Source: Piscicola geometra (lineage: Eukaryota > Annelida > Clitellata > Hirudinida > Piscicolidae). From it: a stretch of 64,000 nt of DNA. The position numbers and the translations under genes are program-made. The notes under the pieces are model-generated. The model saw only the letters and a list, made by a program, of their open reading frames with translations, had not been told where the DNA came from and did not search any database. The stretch lies in NCBI GenBank assembly GCA_943735955.1, contig OX030967.1, positions 124,001 to 188,000 on the forward strand. The letters are read 5' to 3'. Shown one piece after another: positions 19,481 to 38,200 of this stretch (its first letter is position 1; every line of letters starts with the position of its first letter).

Positions 19481-22400
19481 CATACTTACATATATTGCAT
19501 ATTTACATATATTGCATATTTACATATATTGCATATTTACATATATTGCATATTTACATATATTGCATAATTACATATATTGCATATTTACGTATATTGC
19601 ATATTTACATATATTGCATATTTACATATATTGCATATTTACATATATTGCATATTTACATATATTGCATATTTACATATCTTGCATATTTACATATCTT
19701 GCATATTTACATATATTGCATATTTACATATATTGCATAATTACATATATTGCATATTTACGTATATTGCATATTTACATATATTGCATATTTACATATA
19801 TTGCATATTTACATATATTGCATATTTTCATATATTGCATATTTACATCTATTGAATATTTACATATATTGCATATTTACATATATTGCATATTTTCATA
19901 TATTGCATATTTACATATATTGCATATATACATATATTGCATATTTACATATATTGCATCTTTACATATATTGCATATTTACATATATTGCATATTTACA
20001 TATATTGCATATTTACATATTTTGCATATTTACATATATTGCATATTTACATATATTGCATATTTACATATATTGCATATTTACATATATTGCATATTTA
20101 CATATATTGCATATTTACATATATTGCTTATTACATAAATTGCATATTCACATATATTGCATATTTACATATATTGCATATTTACATATATTGCATATTT
20201 ACATGTATTGCATCTTTACATATTTTGCATATTTACATATATTGCATATTTACATATATTGCATATTTACATATATTGCATATTTACATATATTGCATAA
20301 TTACATATATTGCATATTTACGTATATTGCATATTTACATATATTGCATATTTACATATATTGCATATTTACATATATTGCATATTTACATATATTGCAT
20401 ATTTACATATCTTGCATATTTACATATCTTGCATATTTACATATATTGCATATTTACATATATTGCATAATTACATATATTGCATATTTACGTATATTGC
20501 ATATTTACATATATTGCATATTTACATTTATTGCATATTTACATATATTGCATATTTTCATATATTGCATATTTACATGTATTGCATATTTACATATCTT
20601 GCAAATTTACATATCTTGCATATTTACATATATTGCATATTTACATATATTGTATATTTACATATTTTGCATATTTACATATAGTGCATATATATTCATA
20701 TATTGCATATTTACATATATTGCATATTTACATATATTGCATATTTACATATATTGCATTTTTACATATATTGCATATTTACATATATTGCATATTTACA
20801 TATATTGCATATTTACATATATCGCATATTTACATATTTTGCATATTTACATATATTGCATATTTACATATATTGCATATTTACATATATTGCATACTTA
20901 CATATATTGCATATTTACATATATTGCATATTTACATATATTGCATATTTACATATATTGCATATTTACATATATTGCATATTTACATATATTGCATATT
21001 TACATATATTGCATATTTACATATATTGCATATTTACATATATTGCATCTTTACATATATTGCATATTTACATATATTGCATATTTACATATATTGCATA
21101 TTAACATATATTGCATATTTACACATATTGCATATTTACATATATTGCATATTTACATATATTGCTTATTACATAAATTGCATATTCACATATATTGCAT
21201 ATTTACATATATTGCATATTTACATATATTGCATATTTACATATATTGCATATTTACATATATTGCATATTTACACATATTGCATATTTACATATATTGC
21301 ATATTTACATATATTGCATATTTACATATATTGCATATTTACATATATTGCATATTTACATATATTGCATATTTACATATATTGCATATTTACATATGTT
21401 GCATATTTACATAAATTGCATATTTTCATATATTGCATATTTACATCTATTGCATATTTACATATATTGCATATTTACATATATTGCATATTTTCATATA
21501 TTGCATATTTACATATATTGCATATTTACATATACTGCATCTTTACATATATTGCATATTTACATATATTGCATATTTACATATATTGCATATTTACATA
21601 TATTGCATATTTACATATATTGCAAATTTACATATATTGCATATTTACATATATTGCATATTTACATATATTGCATATTTACATATATTGCATATTTACA
21701 TATATTGCATATTTACTTATATTGCATAGTTGCATATATTGCATATTTATATATATTGCATATTTAAATTCTATTGCATATTTACACACATTGCATATTT
21801 ACATATATTGCATATTTACATATATTGCATATTTACATATATTGCATATTTACATATATTGCCTATTTACATATGTTGCATATTTACATATATTGCATAT
21901 TTTCATATATTGCATATTTACATATATTGCATATTTACATATATTGCAGATTTACATATATTGCATATTTACATATATTGCATATTTACATATATTGCAT
22001 ATTTACATATATTGCATATTTACATATATTGCATATTTACATATATTGCATATTTTCATATATTGCATATTTACATATATTGCATATTTACATATATTGC
22101 ATTTTTACATATATTGCATATTTACATATATTGCATATTTACATATATTGCATATTTACATATATTGCATATTTACATATTGCATATTTACATATATTGC
22201 ATATTTACATATATTGCATATTTACATATATTGCATATATTCATATATTGCATATTTACATATATTGCATATTTACATATATTGCATATTTACATATATT
22301 GCATATTAACATATATTGCATATTTACACATATTGCATATTTACATATATTGCATATTTATATATATTGCATATTTACATATATTGCATATTTAGATATA

Positions 22401-25400
22401 TTGCATATTTACATATATTGCATATTTACATATATTGCATATTTACATATATTGCATATTTACATATATTGCATATTTTCATATATTGCATATTTACATA
22501 TATTGCATATTTACATATATTGCATTTTTACATATATTGCATATTTACATATATTGCATATTTACATATATTGCATATTTACATATATCGCATATTTACA
22601 TATTTTGCATATTTACATATATTGCATATTTACATATATTGCATATTTACATATATTGCATACTTACATATATTGCATATTTACATATATTGCATATTTA
22701 CATATATTGCATATTTACATATATTGCATATTTACATATATTGCATATTTACATATATTGCAAATTTACATATATTGCATATTTACATATATTGCTTATT
22801 ACATAAATTGCATATTCACATATATTGCATATTTACATATATTGCATATTTACATATATTGCATATTTACATGTATTGCATCTTTACATATTTTGCATAT
22901 TTACATATATTGCATATTTACATATATTGCATATTTACATATATTGCATATTTACATATATTGCATAATTACATATATTGCATATTTACGTATATTGCAT
23001 ATTTACATATATTGCATATTTACATATATTGCATATTTACATATATTGCATATTTACATATATTGCATATTTACATATCTTGCATATTTACATATCTTGC
23101 ATATTTACATATATTGCATATTTACATATATTGCATAATTACATATATTGCATATTTACGTATATTGCATATTTACATATATTGCATATTTACATATATT
23201 GCATATTTACATATATTGCATATTTTCATATATTGCATATTTACATCTATTGAATATTTACATATATTGCATATTTACATATATTGCATATTTTCATATA
23301 TTGCATATTTACATATATTGCATATATACATATATTGCATATTTACATATATTGCATCTTTACATATATTGCATATTTACATATATTGCATATTTACATA
23401 TATTGCATATTTACATATTTTGCATATTTACATATATTGCATATTTACATATATTGCATATTTACATATATTGCATATTTACATATATTGCATATTTACA
23501 TATATTGCATATTTACATATATTGCTTATTACATAAATTGCATATTCACATATATTGCATATTTACATATATTGCATATTTACATATATTGCATATTTAC
23601 ATGTATTGCATCTTTACATATTTTGCATATTTACATATATTGCATATTTACATATATTGCATATTTACATATATTGCATATTTACATATATTGCATAATT
23701 ACATATATTGCATATTTACGTATATTGCATATTTACATATATTGCATATTTACATATATTGCATATTTACATATATTGCATATTTACATATATTGCATAT
23801 TTACATATCTTGCATATTTACATATCTTGCATATTTACATATATTGCATATTTACATATATTGCATATTTACATATATTGCATATTTACGTATATTGCAT
23901 ATTTACATATATTGCATATTTACATATATTGCATATTTACATATATTGCATATTTTCATATATTGCATATTTACATGTATTGCATATTTACATATCTTGC
24001 AAATTTACATATCTTGCATATTTACATATATTGCATATTTACATATATTGTATATTTACATATTTTGCATATTTACATATAGTGCATATATATTCATATA
24101 TTGCATATTTACATATATTGCATATTTACATATATTGCATATTTACATATATTGCATATTTACATATATTGCATATTTACATATATTGCATATTTACATA
24201 TATTGCATATTTACATATATTGCATATTTACTTATATTGCATAGTTGCATATATTGCATATTTATATATATTGCATATTTAAATTCTATTGCATATTTAC
24301 ACACATTGCATATTTACATATATTGCATATTTACATATATTGCATATTTACATATATTGCATATTTACATATATTGCCTATTTACATATATTGCATATTT
24401 ACATATGTTGCATATTTACATATATTGCATATTTTCATATATTGCATATTTACATATATTGCATATTTACATATATTGCAGATTTACATATATTGCATAT
24501 TTACATATATTGCATATTTACATATATTGCATATTTACATATATTGCATATTTACATATATTGCATATTTACATATATTGCATATTTTCATATATTGCAT
24601 ATTTACATATATTGCATATTTACATATATTGCATTTTTACATATATTGCATATTTACATATATTGCATATTTACATATATTGCATATTTACATATATTGC
24701 ATATTTACATATTGCATATTTACATATATTGCATATTTACATATATTGCATATTTACATATATTGCATATATTCATATATTGCATATTTACATATATTGC
24801 ATATTTACATATATTGCATATTTACATATATTGCATATTAACATATATTGCATATTTACACATATTGCATATTTACATATATTGCATATTTATATATATT
24901 GCATATTTACATATATTGCATATTTAGATATATTGCATATTTACATATATTGCATATTTACATATATTGCATATTTACATATATTGCATATTTACATATA
25001 TTGCATATTTTCATATATTGCATATTTACATATATTGCATATTTACATATATTGCATTTTTACATATATTGCATATTTACATATATTGCATATTTACATA
25101 TATTGCATATTTACATATATCGCATATTTACATATTTTGCATATTTACATATATTGCATATTTACATATATTGCATATTTACATATATTGCATACTTACA
25201 TATATTGCATATTTACATATATTGCATATTTACATATATTGCATATTTACATATATTGCATATTTACATATATTGCATATTTACATATATTGCAAATTTA
25301 CATATATTGCATATTTACATATATTGCTTATTACATAAATTGCATATTCACATATATTGCATATTTACATATATTGCATATTTACATATATTGCATATTT

Positions 25401-25939
25401 ACATGTATTGCATCTTTACATATTTTGCATATTTACATATATTGCATATTTACATATATTGCATATTTACATATATTGCATATTTACATATATTGCATAA
25501 TTACATATATTGCATATTTACGTATATTGCATATTTACATATATTGCATATTTACATATATTGCATATTTACATATATTGCATATTTACATATATTGCAT
25601 ATTTACATATCTTGCATATTTACATATCTTGCATATTTACATATATTGCATATTTACATATATTGCATAATTACATATATTGCATATTTACGTATATTGC
25701 ATATTTACATATATTGCATATTTACATATATTGCATATTTACATATATTGCATATTTTCATATATTGCATATTTACATCTATTGAATATTTACATATATT
25801 GCATATTTACATATATTGCATATTTTTATATATTGCATATTTACATATATTGCATATATACATATATTGCATATTTACATATATTGCATCTTTACATATA
25901 TTGCATATTTACATATATTGCATATTTACATATATTGCA

Positions 25940-28900
25940 TATTTACATATTTTGAATATTTACATATATTGCATATTTACATATATTGCATATTTACATA
26001 TATTGCATATTTACATATATTGCATATTTACATATATTGCATATTTACATATATTGCATATTTACATATATTGCTTATTACATAAATTGCATATTCACAT
26101 ATATTGCATATTTACATATATTGCATATTTACATATATTGCATATTTACATGTATTGCATCTTTACATATTTTGCATATTTACATATATTGCATATTTAC
26201 ATATATTGCATATTTACATATATTGCATATTTACATATATTGCATAATTACATATATTGCATATTTACGTATATTGCATATTTACATATATTGCATATTT
26301 ACATATATTGCATATTTACATATATTGCATATTTACATATATTGCATATTTACATATCTTGCATATTTACATATCTTGCATATTTACATATATTGCATAT
26401 TTACATATATTGCATAATTACATATATTGCATATTTACGTATATTGCATATTTACATATATTGCATATTTACATATATTGCATATTTACATATATTGCAT
26501 ATTTTCATATATTGCATATTTACATGTATTGCATATTTACATATCTTGCAAATTTACATATCTTGCATATTTACATATATTGCATATTTACATATATTGT
26601 ATATTTACATATTTTGCATATTTACATATAGTGCATATATATTCATATATTGCATATTTACATATATTGCATATTTACATATATTGCATATTAAAATATA
26701 TTGCATATTAACATATATTGCATATTTACACATATTGCATATTTACATATATTGCATATTTACATATATTGCATATTTACATATATTGCATATTTAGATA
26801 TATTGCATATTTACATATATTGCATATTTACATGTATTGCATATTTACATATCTTGCATATTTACATATCTTGCATATTTACATATATTGCATATTTACA
26901 TATATTGCATATTTACATTCATTGCATATTTACATATATTGCATATTTACATATATTGCATATTTACATATATTGCATATTTACATATATTGCGTATTTA
27001 CATATATTGCATATTTACATATATTGCATATTTACATATATTGCGTATTTACATATATTGCATATTTACATATATTGCTTTTTACATAAATTGCATATTC
27101 ACATATATTGCATATTTACATATATTGCATATTTACATATATTGCATATTTACATATATTGCATATTTACATATATTGCTTATTACATAAATTGCATATT
27201 CACATATATTGCATATTTACATATATTGCATATTTACATATATTGCATATTTACATGTATTGCATCTTTACATATTTTGCATATTTACATATATTGCATA
27301 TTTACATATATTGCATATTTACATATATTGCATATTTACATATATTGCATAATTACATATATTGCATATTTACGTATATTGCATATTTACATATATTGCA
27401 TATTTACATATATTGCATATTTACATATATTGCATATTTACATATATTGCATATTTACATATCTTGCATATTTACATATCTTGCATATTTACATATATTG
27501 CATATTTACATATATTGCATAATTACATATATTGCATATTTACGTATATTGCATATTTACATATATTGCATATTTTCATATATTGCATATTTACATCTAT
27601 TGAATATTTACATATATTGCATATTTACATATCTTGCATATTTACATATCTTGCATATTTACATATATTGCATATTTACATATATTGCATATTTACATAT
27701 ATTGCATATTTACATATATTGCATATTTACATATATTGCATATTTTCATATATTGCATATTTACATCTATTGAATATTTACATATATTGCATATTTACAT
27801 ATATTGCATATTTACATATATTGCATATTTACATATATTGCATCTTTACATATATTGCATATTTACATATATTGCATATTTACATGTATTGCATATTTAC
27901 ATATCTTGCAAATTTACATATCTTGCATATTTACATATATTGCATATTTACATATATTGTATATTTACATATATTGCATATTTACATATAGTGCATATAT
28001 TCATATATTGCATATTTACATATATTGCATATTTACATATATTGCATATTAAAATATATTGCATATTAACATATATTGCATATTTACACATATTGCATAT
28101 TTACATATATTGCATATTTACATATATTGCATATTTACATATTTTGCATATTTACATATATTGCATATTTACATATATTGCATATTTACATATATTGCAT
28201 ATTTACATATATTGCATATTTACATATATTGCATATTTACATATATTGCTTATTACATAAATTGCATATTCACATATATTGCATATTTACATATATTGCA
28301 TATTTACATATATTGCATATTTACATGTATTGCATCTTTACATATTTTGCATATTTACATATATTGCATATTTACATATATTGCATATTTACATATATTG
28401 CATATTTACATATATTGCATAATTACATATATTGCATATTTACGTATATTGCATATTTACATATATTGCATATTTACATATATTGCATATTTACATATAT
28501 TGCATATTTACATATATTGCATATTTACATATCTTGCATATTTACATATCTTGCATATTTACATATATTGCATATTTACATATATTGCATAATTACATAT
28601 ATTGCATATTTACGTATATTGCATATTTACATATATTGCATATTTACATATATTGCATATTTACATATATTGCATATTTTCATATATTGCATATTTACAT
28701 GTATTGCATATTTACATATCTTGCAAATTTACATATCTTGCATATTTACATATATTGCATATTTACATATATTGTATATTTACATATTTTGCATATTTAC
28801 ATATAGTGCATATATATTCATATATTGCATATTTACATATATTGCATATTTACATATATTGCATATTAAAATATATTGCATATTAACATATATTGCATAT

Positions 28901-29715
28901 TTACACATATTGCATATTTACATATATTGCATATTTACATATATTGCATATTTACATATATTGCATATTTAGATATATTGCATATTTACATATATTGCAT
29001 ATTTACATGTATTGCATATTTACATATCTTGCATATTTACATATCTTGCATATTTACATATATTGCATATTTACATATATTGCATATTTACATTCATTGC
29101 ATATTTACATATATTGCATATTTACATATATTGCATATTTACATATATTGCATATTTACATATATTGCGTATTTACATATATTGCATATTTACATATATT
29201 GCATATTTACATATATTGCGTATTTACATATATTGCATATTTACATATATTGCTTTTTACATAAATTGCATATTCACATATATTGCATATTTACATATAT
29301 TGCATATTTACATATATTGCATATTTACATATATTGCATATTTACATATATTGCTTATTACATAAATTGCATATTCACATATATTGCATATTTACATATA
29401 TTGCATATTTACATATATTGCATATTTACATGTATTGCATCTTTACATATTTTGCATATTTACATATATTGCATATTTACATATATTGCATATTTACATA
29501 TATTGCATATTTACATATATTGCATAATTACATATATTGCATATTTACTTATATTGCATATTTACATATATTGCATATTTACATATATTGCATATTTACA
29601 TATATTGCATATTTACATATATTGCATATTTACATATCTTGCATATTCACATATCTTGCATATTTACATATATTGCATATTTACATATATTGCATAATTA
29701 CATATATTGCATATT
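25940..29715 (+). repeat. 2175-bp-spaced satellite duplication
   Basis: Variant order in about 25,990-27,540 is repeated in about 28,160-29,715 at a constant spacing of 2175 bp (128 units minus 1 bp). The 1-bp deficit fits a net one-base shortening from the short marker units GCTTATTACATAAATT and GCTTTTTACATAAATT inside the block. Only a few base differences separate the copies, such as TTACG to TTACT and TTTAC to TTCAC near 29,540-29,650. Confidence 0.88.
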
Positions 29716-31304
29716 TACGTATATTGCATATTTACATATATTGCATATTTACATATATTGCATATTTACATATATTGCATATTTTCATATATTGCATATT
29801 TACATCTATTGAATATTTACATATATTGCATATTTACATATATTGCATATTTACATATATTGCATATTTACATATATTGCATATATACATATATTGCATA
29901 TTTACATATATTGCATCTTTACATATATTGCATATTTACATATATTGCATATTTACATGTATTGCATATTTACATATCTTGCAAATTTACATATCTTGCA
30001 TATTTACATATCTTGCAAATTTACATATCTTGCATATTTACATATATTGCATATTTACATATATTGTATATTTACATATTTTGCATATTTACATATAGTG
30101 CATATATATTCATATATTGCATATTTACATATATTGCATATTTACATATATTGCATATTAAAATATATTGCATATTAACATATATTGCATATTTACACAT
30201 ATTGCATATTTACATATATTGCATATTTACATATATTGCATATTTACATATATTGCATATTTAGATATATTGCATATTTACATATATTGCATATTTACAT
30301 GTATTGCATATTTACATATCTTGCATATTTACATATCTTGCATATTTACATATATTGCATATTTACATATATAGCATATTTACATTCATTGCATATTTAC
30401 ATATATTGCATATTTACATATATTGCATATTTACATATATTGCATATTTACATATATTGCGTATTTACATATATTGCATATTTACATATATTGCATATTT
30501 ACATATATTGCGTATTTACATATATTGCATATTTACATATATTGCTTTTTACATAAATTGCATATTCACATATATTGCATATTTACATATATTGCATATT
30601 TACATATATTGCATATTTACATATATTGCATATTTACATATATTGCTTATTACATAAATTGCATATTCACATATATTGCATATTTACATATATTGCATAT
30701 TTACATATATTGCATATTTACATGTATTGCATCTTTACATATTTTGCATATTTACATATATTGCATATTTACATATATTGCATATTTACATATATTGCAT
30801 ATTTACATATATTGCATAATTACATATATTGCATATTTACTTATATTGCATATTTACATATATTGCATATTTACATATATTGCATATTTACATATATTGC
30901 ATATTTACATATATTGCATATTTACATATCTTGCATATTCACATATCTTGCATATTTACATGTATTGCATATTTACATATATTGCATAATTACATATATT
31001 GCATATTTACGTATATTGCATATTTACATATATTGCATATTTACATATATTGCATATTTACATATATTGCATATTTTCATATATTGCATATTTACATCTA
31101 TTGAATATTTACATATATTGCATATTTACATATATTGCATATTTACATATATTGCATATTTACATATATTGCATATATACATATATTGCATATTTACATA
31201 TATTGCATCTTTACATATATTGCATATTTACATATATTGCATATTTACATGTATTGCATATTTACATATCTTGCAAATTTACATATCTTGCATATTTACA
31301 TATC
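28721..31304 (+). repeat. 1292-bp exact-register tandem duplication
   Basis: Two head-to-tail copies of a 1292-bp block (exactly 76 units) can be bounded at a marker: TTGCAAATTTAC occurs at 28,721, 30,013 and 31,305, equally spaced by 1292 bp. Internal markers keep that spacing, for example 29,537 with 30,829, 29,707 with 30,999, and 29,843 with 31,135. Each junction carries two TTGCAAATT units in close succession, as expected from unequal exchange between similar marker units. Confidence 0.88.
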
Positions 31305-32269
31305 TTGCAAATTTACATATCTTGCATATTTACATATATTGCATATTTACATATATTGCATATTTACATATATTGCATACTTACATATATTGCATATTTA
31401 CATATATTGCATATTTACATATATTGCATATTTACATATATTGCATATTTACATATATTGCATATTTACATTCACTGCATATTTACATATATTGCATATT
31501 TACATATATTGCTTATTACTTAAATTGCATATTCACATATATTGCATATTTACATATATTGCATATTTACATATATTGCATATTTACATGTATTGCATCT
31601 TTACATATTTTGCATATTTACATATATTGCATATTTACATATATTGCATATTTACATATATTGCATATTTACATATATTGCATAATTACATATATTGCAT
31701 ATTTACGTATATTGCATATTTACATATATTGCATATTTACATATATTGCATATTTACATATATTGCATATTTACATATCTTGCATATTTACATATCTTGC
31801 ATATTTACATATATTGCATATTTACATATATTGCATAATTACATATATTGCATATTTACGTATATTGCATATTTACATATATTGCATATTTACATATATT
31901 GCATATTTACATATATTGCATATTTTCATATATTGCATATTTACATCTATTGAATATTTACATATATTGCATATTTACAGATATTGCATATTTACATATA
32001 TTGCATATTTACATATATTGCATATATACATATATTGCATATTTACATATATTGCATCTTAACATATATTGCATTTTTAGATATATTGCATATTTACATG
32101 TATTGCATATTTACATATCTTGCAAATTTACATATCTTGCATATTTACATATATTGCATATTTACATATATTGTATATTTACATATATTGCATATTTACA
32201 TATAGTGCATGTATTCATATATTGCATATTTACATATATTGCATATTTACATATATTGCATATTAAAAT

Positions 32270-35200
32270 ATATTGCATATTAACATATATTGCATATTTA
32301 CACATATTGCATATTTACATATATTGCATATTCACATATATTGCATATTTACATATATTGCATATTTAGATATATTGCATATTTACATATATTGCATATT
32401 TACATGTATTGCATATTTACATATCTTGCATATTTACATATCTTGCATATTTACATATATTGCATATTTACATATAATGTATATTTACATATTTTGCATA
32501 TTTACATATAGTGCATATATTCATATATTGCATATTTACATATATTGCATATTTACATATATTGCATATTTACATATATTGCATATTTACATATATTGCA
32601 TCTTTACATATATTGCATATTTACATATATTGCATATTTACATATATTGCATATTTACATATATTGCATATTTACATATATTGCATATTTACATATATTG
32701 CATATTTACATATTTTGCATATTTACATATATTGCATATTTACATATATTGCATATTTACATTTATTGCATATTCACATATATTGCATATTCACATATAT
32801 TGCATATTTACATATATTGCATAATTACATATATTGCATATTTACGTATATTGCATATTTACATATATTGCATATTTACATATATTGCATATTTACATAT
32901 ATTGCATATTTACATATATTGCATATTTACATATATTGCATATTTACATATATTGCATATTTACATATCTTGCATATTTACATATATTGCATATTTACAT
33001 ATATTGCATATTAACATATATTGCATATTTACACATATTGCATATTTACATATATTGCATATTTACATATATTGCATATTTCCATATATTGCATATTTAC
33101 ATATATTGCATATTTAGATATCTTGCACATTTACATATATTGCATATTTACACATATTGCATATTCACATATATTGCATATTTACGTATACTGCATATTT
33201 ACATATATTGCATATTTAGATATATTGCATATTTACATATATTGCATGTTTACATATATTGCATATTTACATATATTGCATATTTACATATATTGCATAT
33301 TTACATATATTGCATATTCACATATATTGCATATTTACATATATTGCATGTTTACATATATTGCATATTTACATATATTGCATATTTACATATATTGCAT
33401 ATTTACATATATTGCATATTTACATATATTGCATATTTACATATATTGCATAATTACATATATTGCATATTTACGTATATTGCATATTTACATATATTGC
33501 ATATTTACATATATTGCATATTTACATATATTGCATATTTACATATATTGCATCTTTACATATATTGCATATTTACATATATTGCATATTTACATATATT
33601 GCATATTTACATATATTGCATATTTACATATATTGCTTATTACATAAATTGCATATTCACATATATTGCATATTTACATATATTGCATATCTACATATAT
33701 TGCATATTTACATATATTGCATATTTACATATATTGCATATTTACATATATTGCATATTTACATATATTGCATATTTTCATATATTGCATATTTTCATAT
33801 ATTGCATATTTACATATATTGCATATTTACATATATTGCATTTTTACATATATTGCATATTTACATATATTGCATATTTACATATTTTGCATATTTACAT
33901 ATTTTGCATATTTACATATATTGCATATTTACATATTTTGCATATTTACATATTTCGCATATTTACATATTTTGCATATTTACATATATTGCATATTTAG
34001 ATATCTTGCATATTTACATATATTGCATATTTACACATATTGCATATTCACATATATTGCATATTTACGTATACTGCATATTTACATATATTGCATATTT
34101 AGATATATTGCATATTTACATATATTGCATGTTTACATATATTGCATATTTACATATATTGCATATTTACATATATTGCATATTTACATATATTGCATAT
34201 TCACATATATTGCATATTTACATATATTGCATGTTTACATATATTGCATATTTACATATATTGCATATTTACATATATTGCATATTTACATATATTGCAT
34301 ATTTACATATATTGCATATTTACATATATTGCATAATTACATATATTGCATATTTACGTATATTGCATATTTACATATATTGCATATTTACATATATTGC
34401 ATATTTACATATATTGCATATTTACATATATTGCATCTTTACATATATTGCATATTTACATATATTGCATTTTTACATATATTGCATATTTACATATATT
34501 GCATATTTACATATATTGCTTATTACATAAATTGCATATTCACATATATTGCATATTTACATATATTGCATATCTACATATATTGCATATTTACATATAT
34601 TGCATATTTACATATATTGCATATTTACATATATTGCATATTTACATATATTGCATATTTTCATATATTGCATATTTACATATATTGCATATTTACATAT
34701 ATTGCATTTTTACATATATTGCATATTTACATATATTGCATATTTACATATATTGCATATTTACATATATTGCATATTTACATATTTTGCATATTTACAT
34801 ATTTTGCATATTTACATATATTGCATATTTACATATATTGCATACTTACATATATTGCATATTTACATATATTGCATATTTACATATATTGCATTTTTAC
34901 ATATATTGCATATTTACATATATTGCATATTTACATATATTGCATATTTACATATATTGCATATTTACATATATTGCATATTTACATATATTGCATATTC
35001 ACATATATTGCATATTTACATATATTGCATATTTACATATATTGCATAATTACATATATTGCATATTTACGTATATTGCATATTTACATATATTGCATAT
35101 TTACATATATTGCATATTTACATATATTGCATATTTACATATATTGCATATTTACATATATTGCATATTTACATATCTTGCATATTTACATATCTTGCAT

Positions 35201-38200
35201 ATTTACATATATTGCATATTTACATATATTGCATAATTACATATATTGCATATTTACGTATATTGCATATTTACATTTATTGCATATTTACATATATTGC
35301 ATATTTACATACATTGCATATTTATATATATTGCATATTTAGATATATTGCATATTTACATTATATTGCATATTTACATATATTGCATATTAACATATAA
35401 TTCATATTTACACATATTGCATATTTACATATATTGCATATTTACATATATTGCATATTTACATATATTGCATATTTAGATATATTGCATATTTACATAT
35501 ATTGCATATCTACATATATTGCATATTTACATATATTGCATATTTACATATATTGCATATTTACATATATTGCATATTTACATATATTGCATATTTTCAT
35601 ATATTGCATATTTACATATATTGCATATTTACATATATTGCATTTTTACATATATTGCATATTTACATATATTGCATATTTACATATATTGCATATTTAT
35701 ATATATTGCATATTTACATATTTTGCATATTTACATATATTGCATATTTACATATATTGCATATTTACATATATTGCATATTTACATATATTGCATATTT
35801 ACATATATTGCATATTTACATATATTGCATATTTACATATATTGCATATTTACATATATTGCATATTTACATATATTGCATATTTACATATATTGCATAT
35901 TTACATATATTACTTATTACATAAATTGCATATTCACATATATTGCATATTTACATATATTGCATATTTACATATATTGCATATTTACATATATTGCATA
36001 ATTACATATATTGCATATTTACGTATATTGCATATTTACATATATTGCATATTTACATATATTGCATATTTACATATATTGCATATTTATATATATTGCA
36101 TATTTACATATATTGCATGTTTACATATATTGCATATTTAGATATATTGCATATTTACATATATTGCATATTTACACATATTGCATATTTACATATATTG
36201 CATATTTACATATACTGCATATTTACATATATTGCATATTTAGATATATTGCATATTTACATATATTGCATGTTTACATATATTGCATATTTACATATAT
36301 TGCATATTTACATATATTGCATATTTACATATATTGCATATTCACATATATTGCATATTTACATATATTGCATGTTTACATATATTGCATATTTACATAT
36401 ATTGCATATTTACATATATTGCATATTTACATATATTGCATATTTACATATATTGCATATTTACATATATTGCATAATTACATATATTGCATATTTACGT
36501 ATATTGCATATTTACATATATTGCATATTTACATTTATTGCATATTTACATATATTGCATATTTACATATATTGCATCTTTACATATATTGCATATTTAC
36601 ATATATTGCATATTTACATATATTGCATTTTTACATATATTGCATATTTACATATATTGCATATTTACATATATTGCATATTTACATATATTGCATATTT
36701 ACATATATTGCATATTTACATATATTGCATATTCACATATATTGCATATTCACATATATTGCATATTTACATATATTGCATATTTACATATATTGCATAT
36801 TTACATATATTGCATATTTACATATATTGCATATTTACATATATTGCTTTTTACATATATTGCATATTTACATATATTGCATATTTACATACATTGCATA
36901 TTTATATATATTGCATATTTAGATATATTGCATATTTACATTATATTGCATATTTACATATATTGCATATTAACATATAATTCATATTTACACATATTGC
37001 ATATTTACATATATTGCATATTTACATATATTGCATATTTACATATATTGCATATTTAGATATATTGCATATTTACATAAATTGCATATCTACATATATT
37101 GCATATTTACATATATTGCATATTTACATATATTGCATATTTACATATATTGCATATTTACATATATTGCATATTTTCATATATTGCATATTTACATATA
37201 TTGCATATTTACATATATTGCATTTTTACATATATTGCATATTTACATATATTGCATATTTACATATATTGCATATTTATATAGATTGCATATTTACATA
37301 TTTTGCATATTTACATATATTGCATATTTACATATATTGCATACTTACATATATTGCATATTTACATATATTGCATATTTACATATATTGCATATTTACA
37401 TATATTGCATATTTACATATATTGCATATTTACATATATTGCATACTTACATATATTGCATATTTACATATATTGCATATTTACATATATTGCATATTTA
37501 CATATATTGCATATTTACATATATTGCATATTTACATATACTGCATATTTACATATATTGCATATTTACATATATTGCTTATTACATAAATTGCATATTC
37601 ACATATATTGCATATTTACATATATTGCATATTTACATATATTGCATATTTACATGTATTGCATCTTTACATATTTTGCATATTTACATATATTGCATAT
37701 TTACATATATTGCATATTTACATATATTGCATATTTACATATATTGCATAATTACATATATTGCATATTTACGTATAATGCATATTTACATATATTGCAT
37801 ATTTACATATATTGCATATTTACATATATTGCATATTTACATATCTTGCATATTTACATATCTTGCATATTTACATATATTGCATATTTACATATATTGC
37901 ATAATTACATAGATTGCATATTTACGTATATTGCATATTTACATATATTGCATATTTACATATATTGCATATTTACATATATTGCATATTTTCATATATT
38001 GCATATTTACATCTATTGAATATTTACATATATTGCATATTTACAGATATTGCATATTTACATATATTGCATATTTACATATATTGCATATATACATATA
38101 TTGCATATTTACATATATTGCATCTTAACATATATTGCATTTTTAGATATATTGCATATTTACATGTATTGTATATTTACATATCTTGCAAATTTACATA

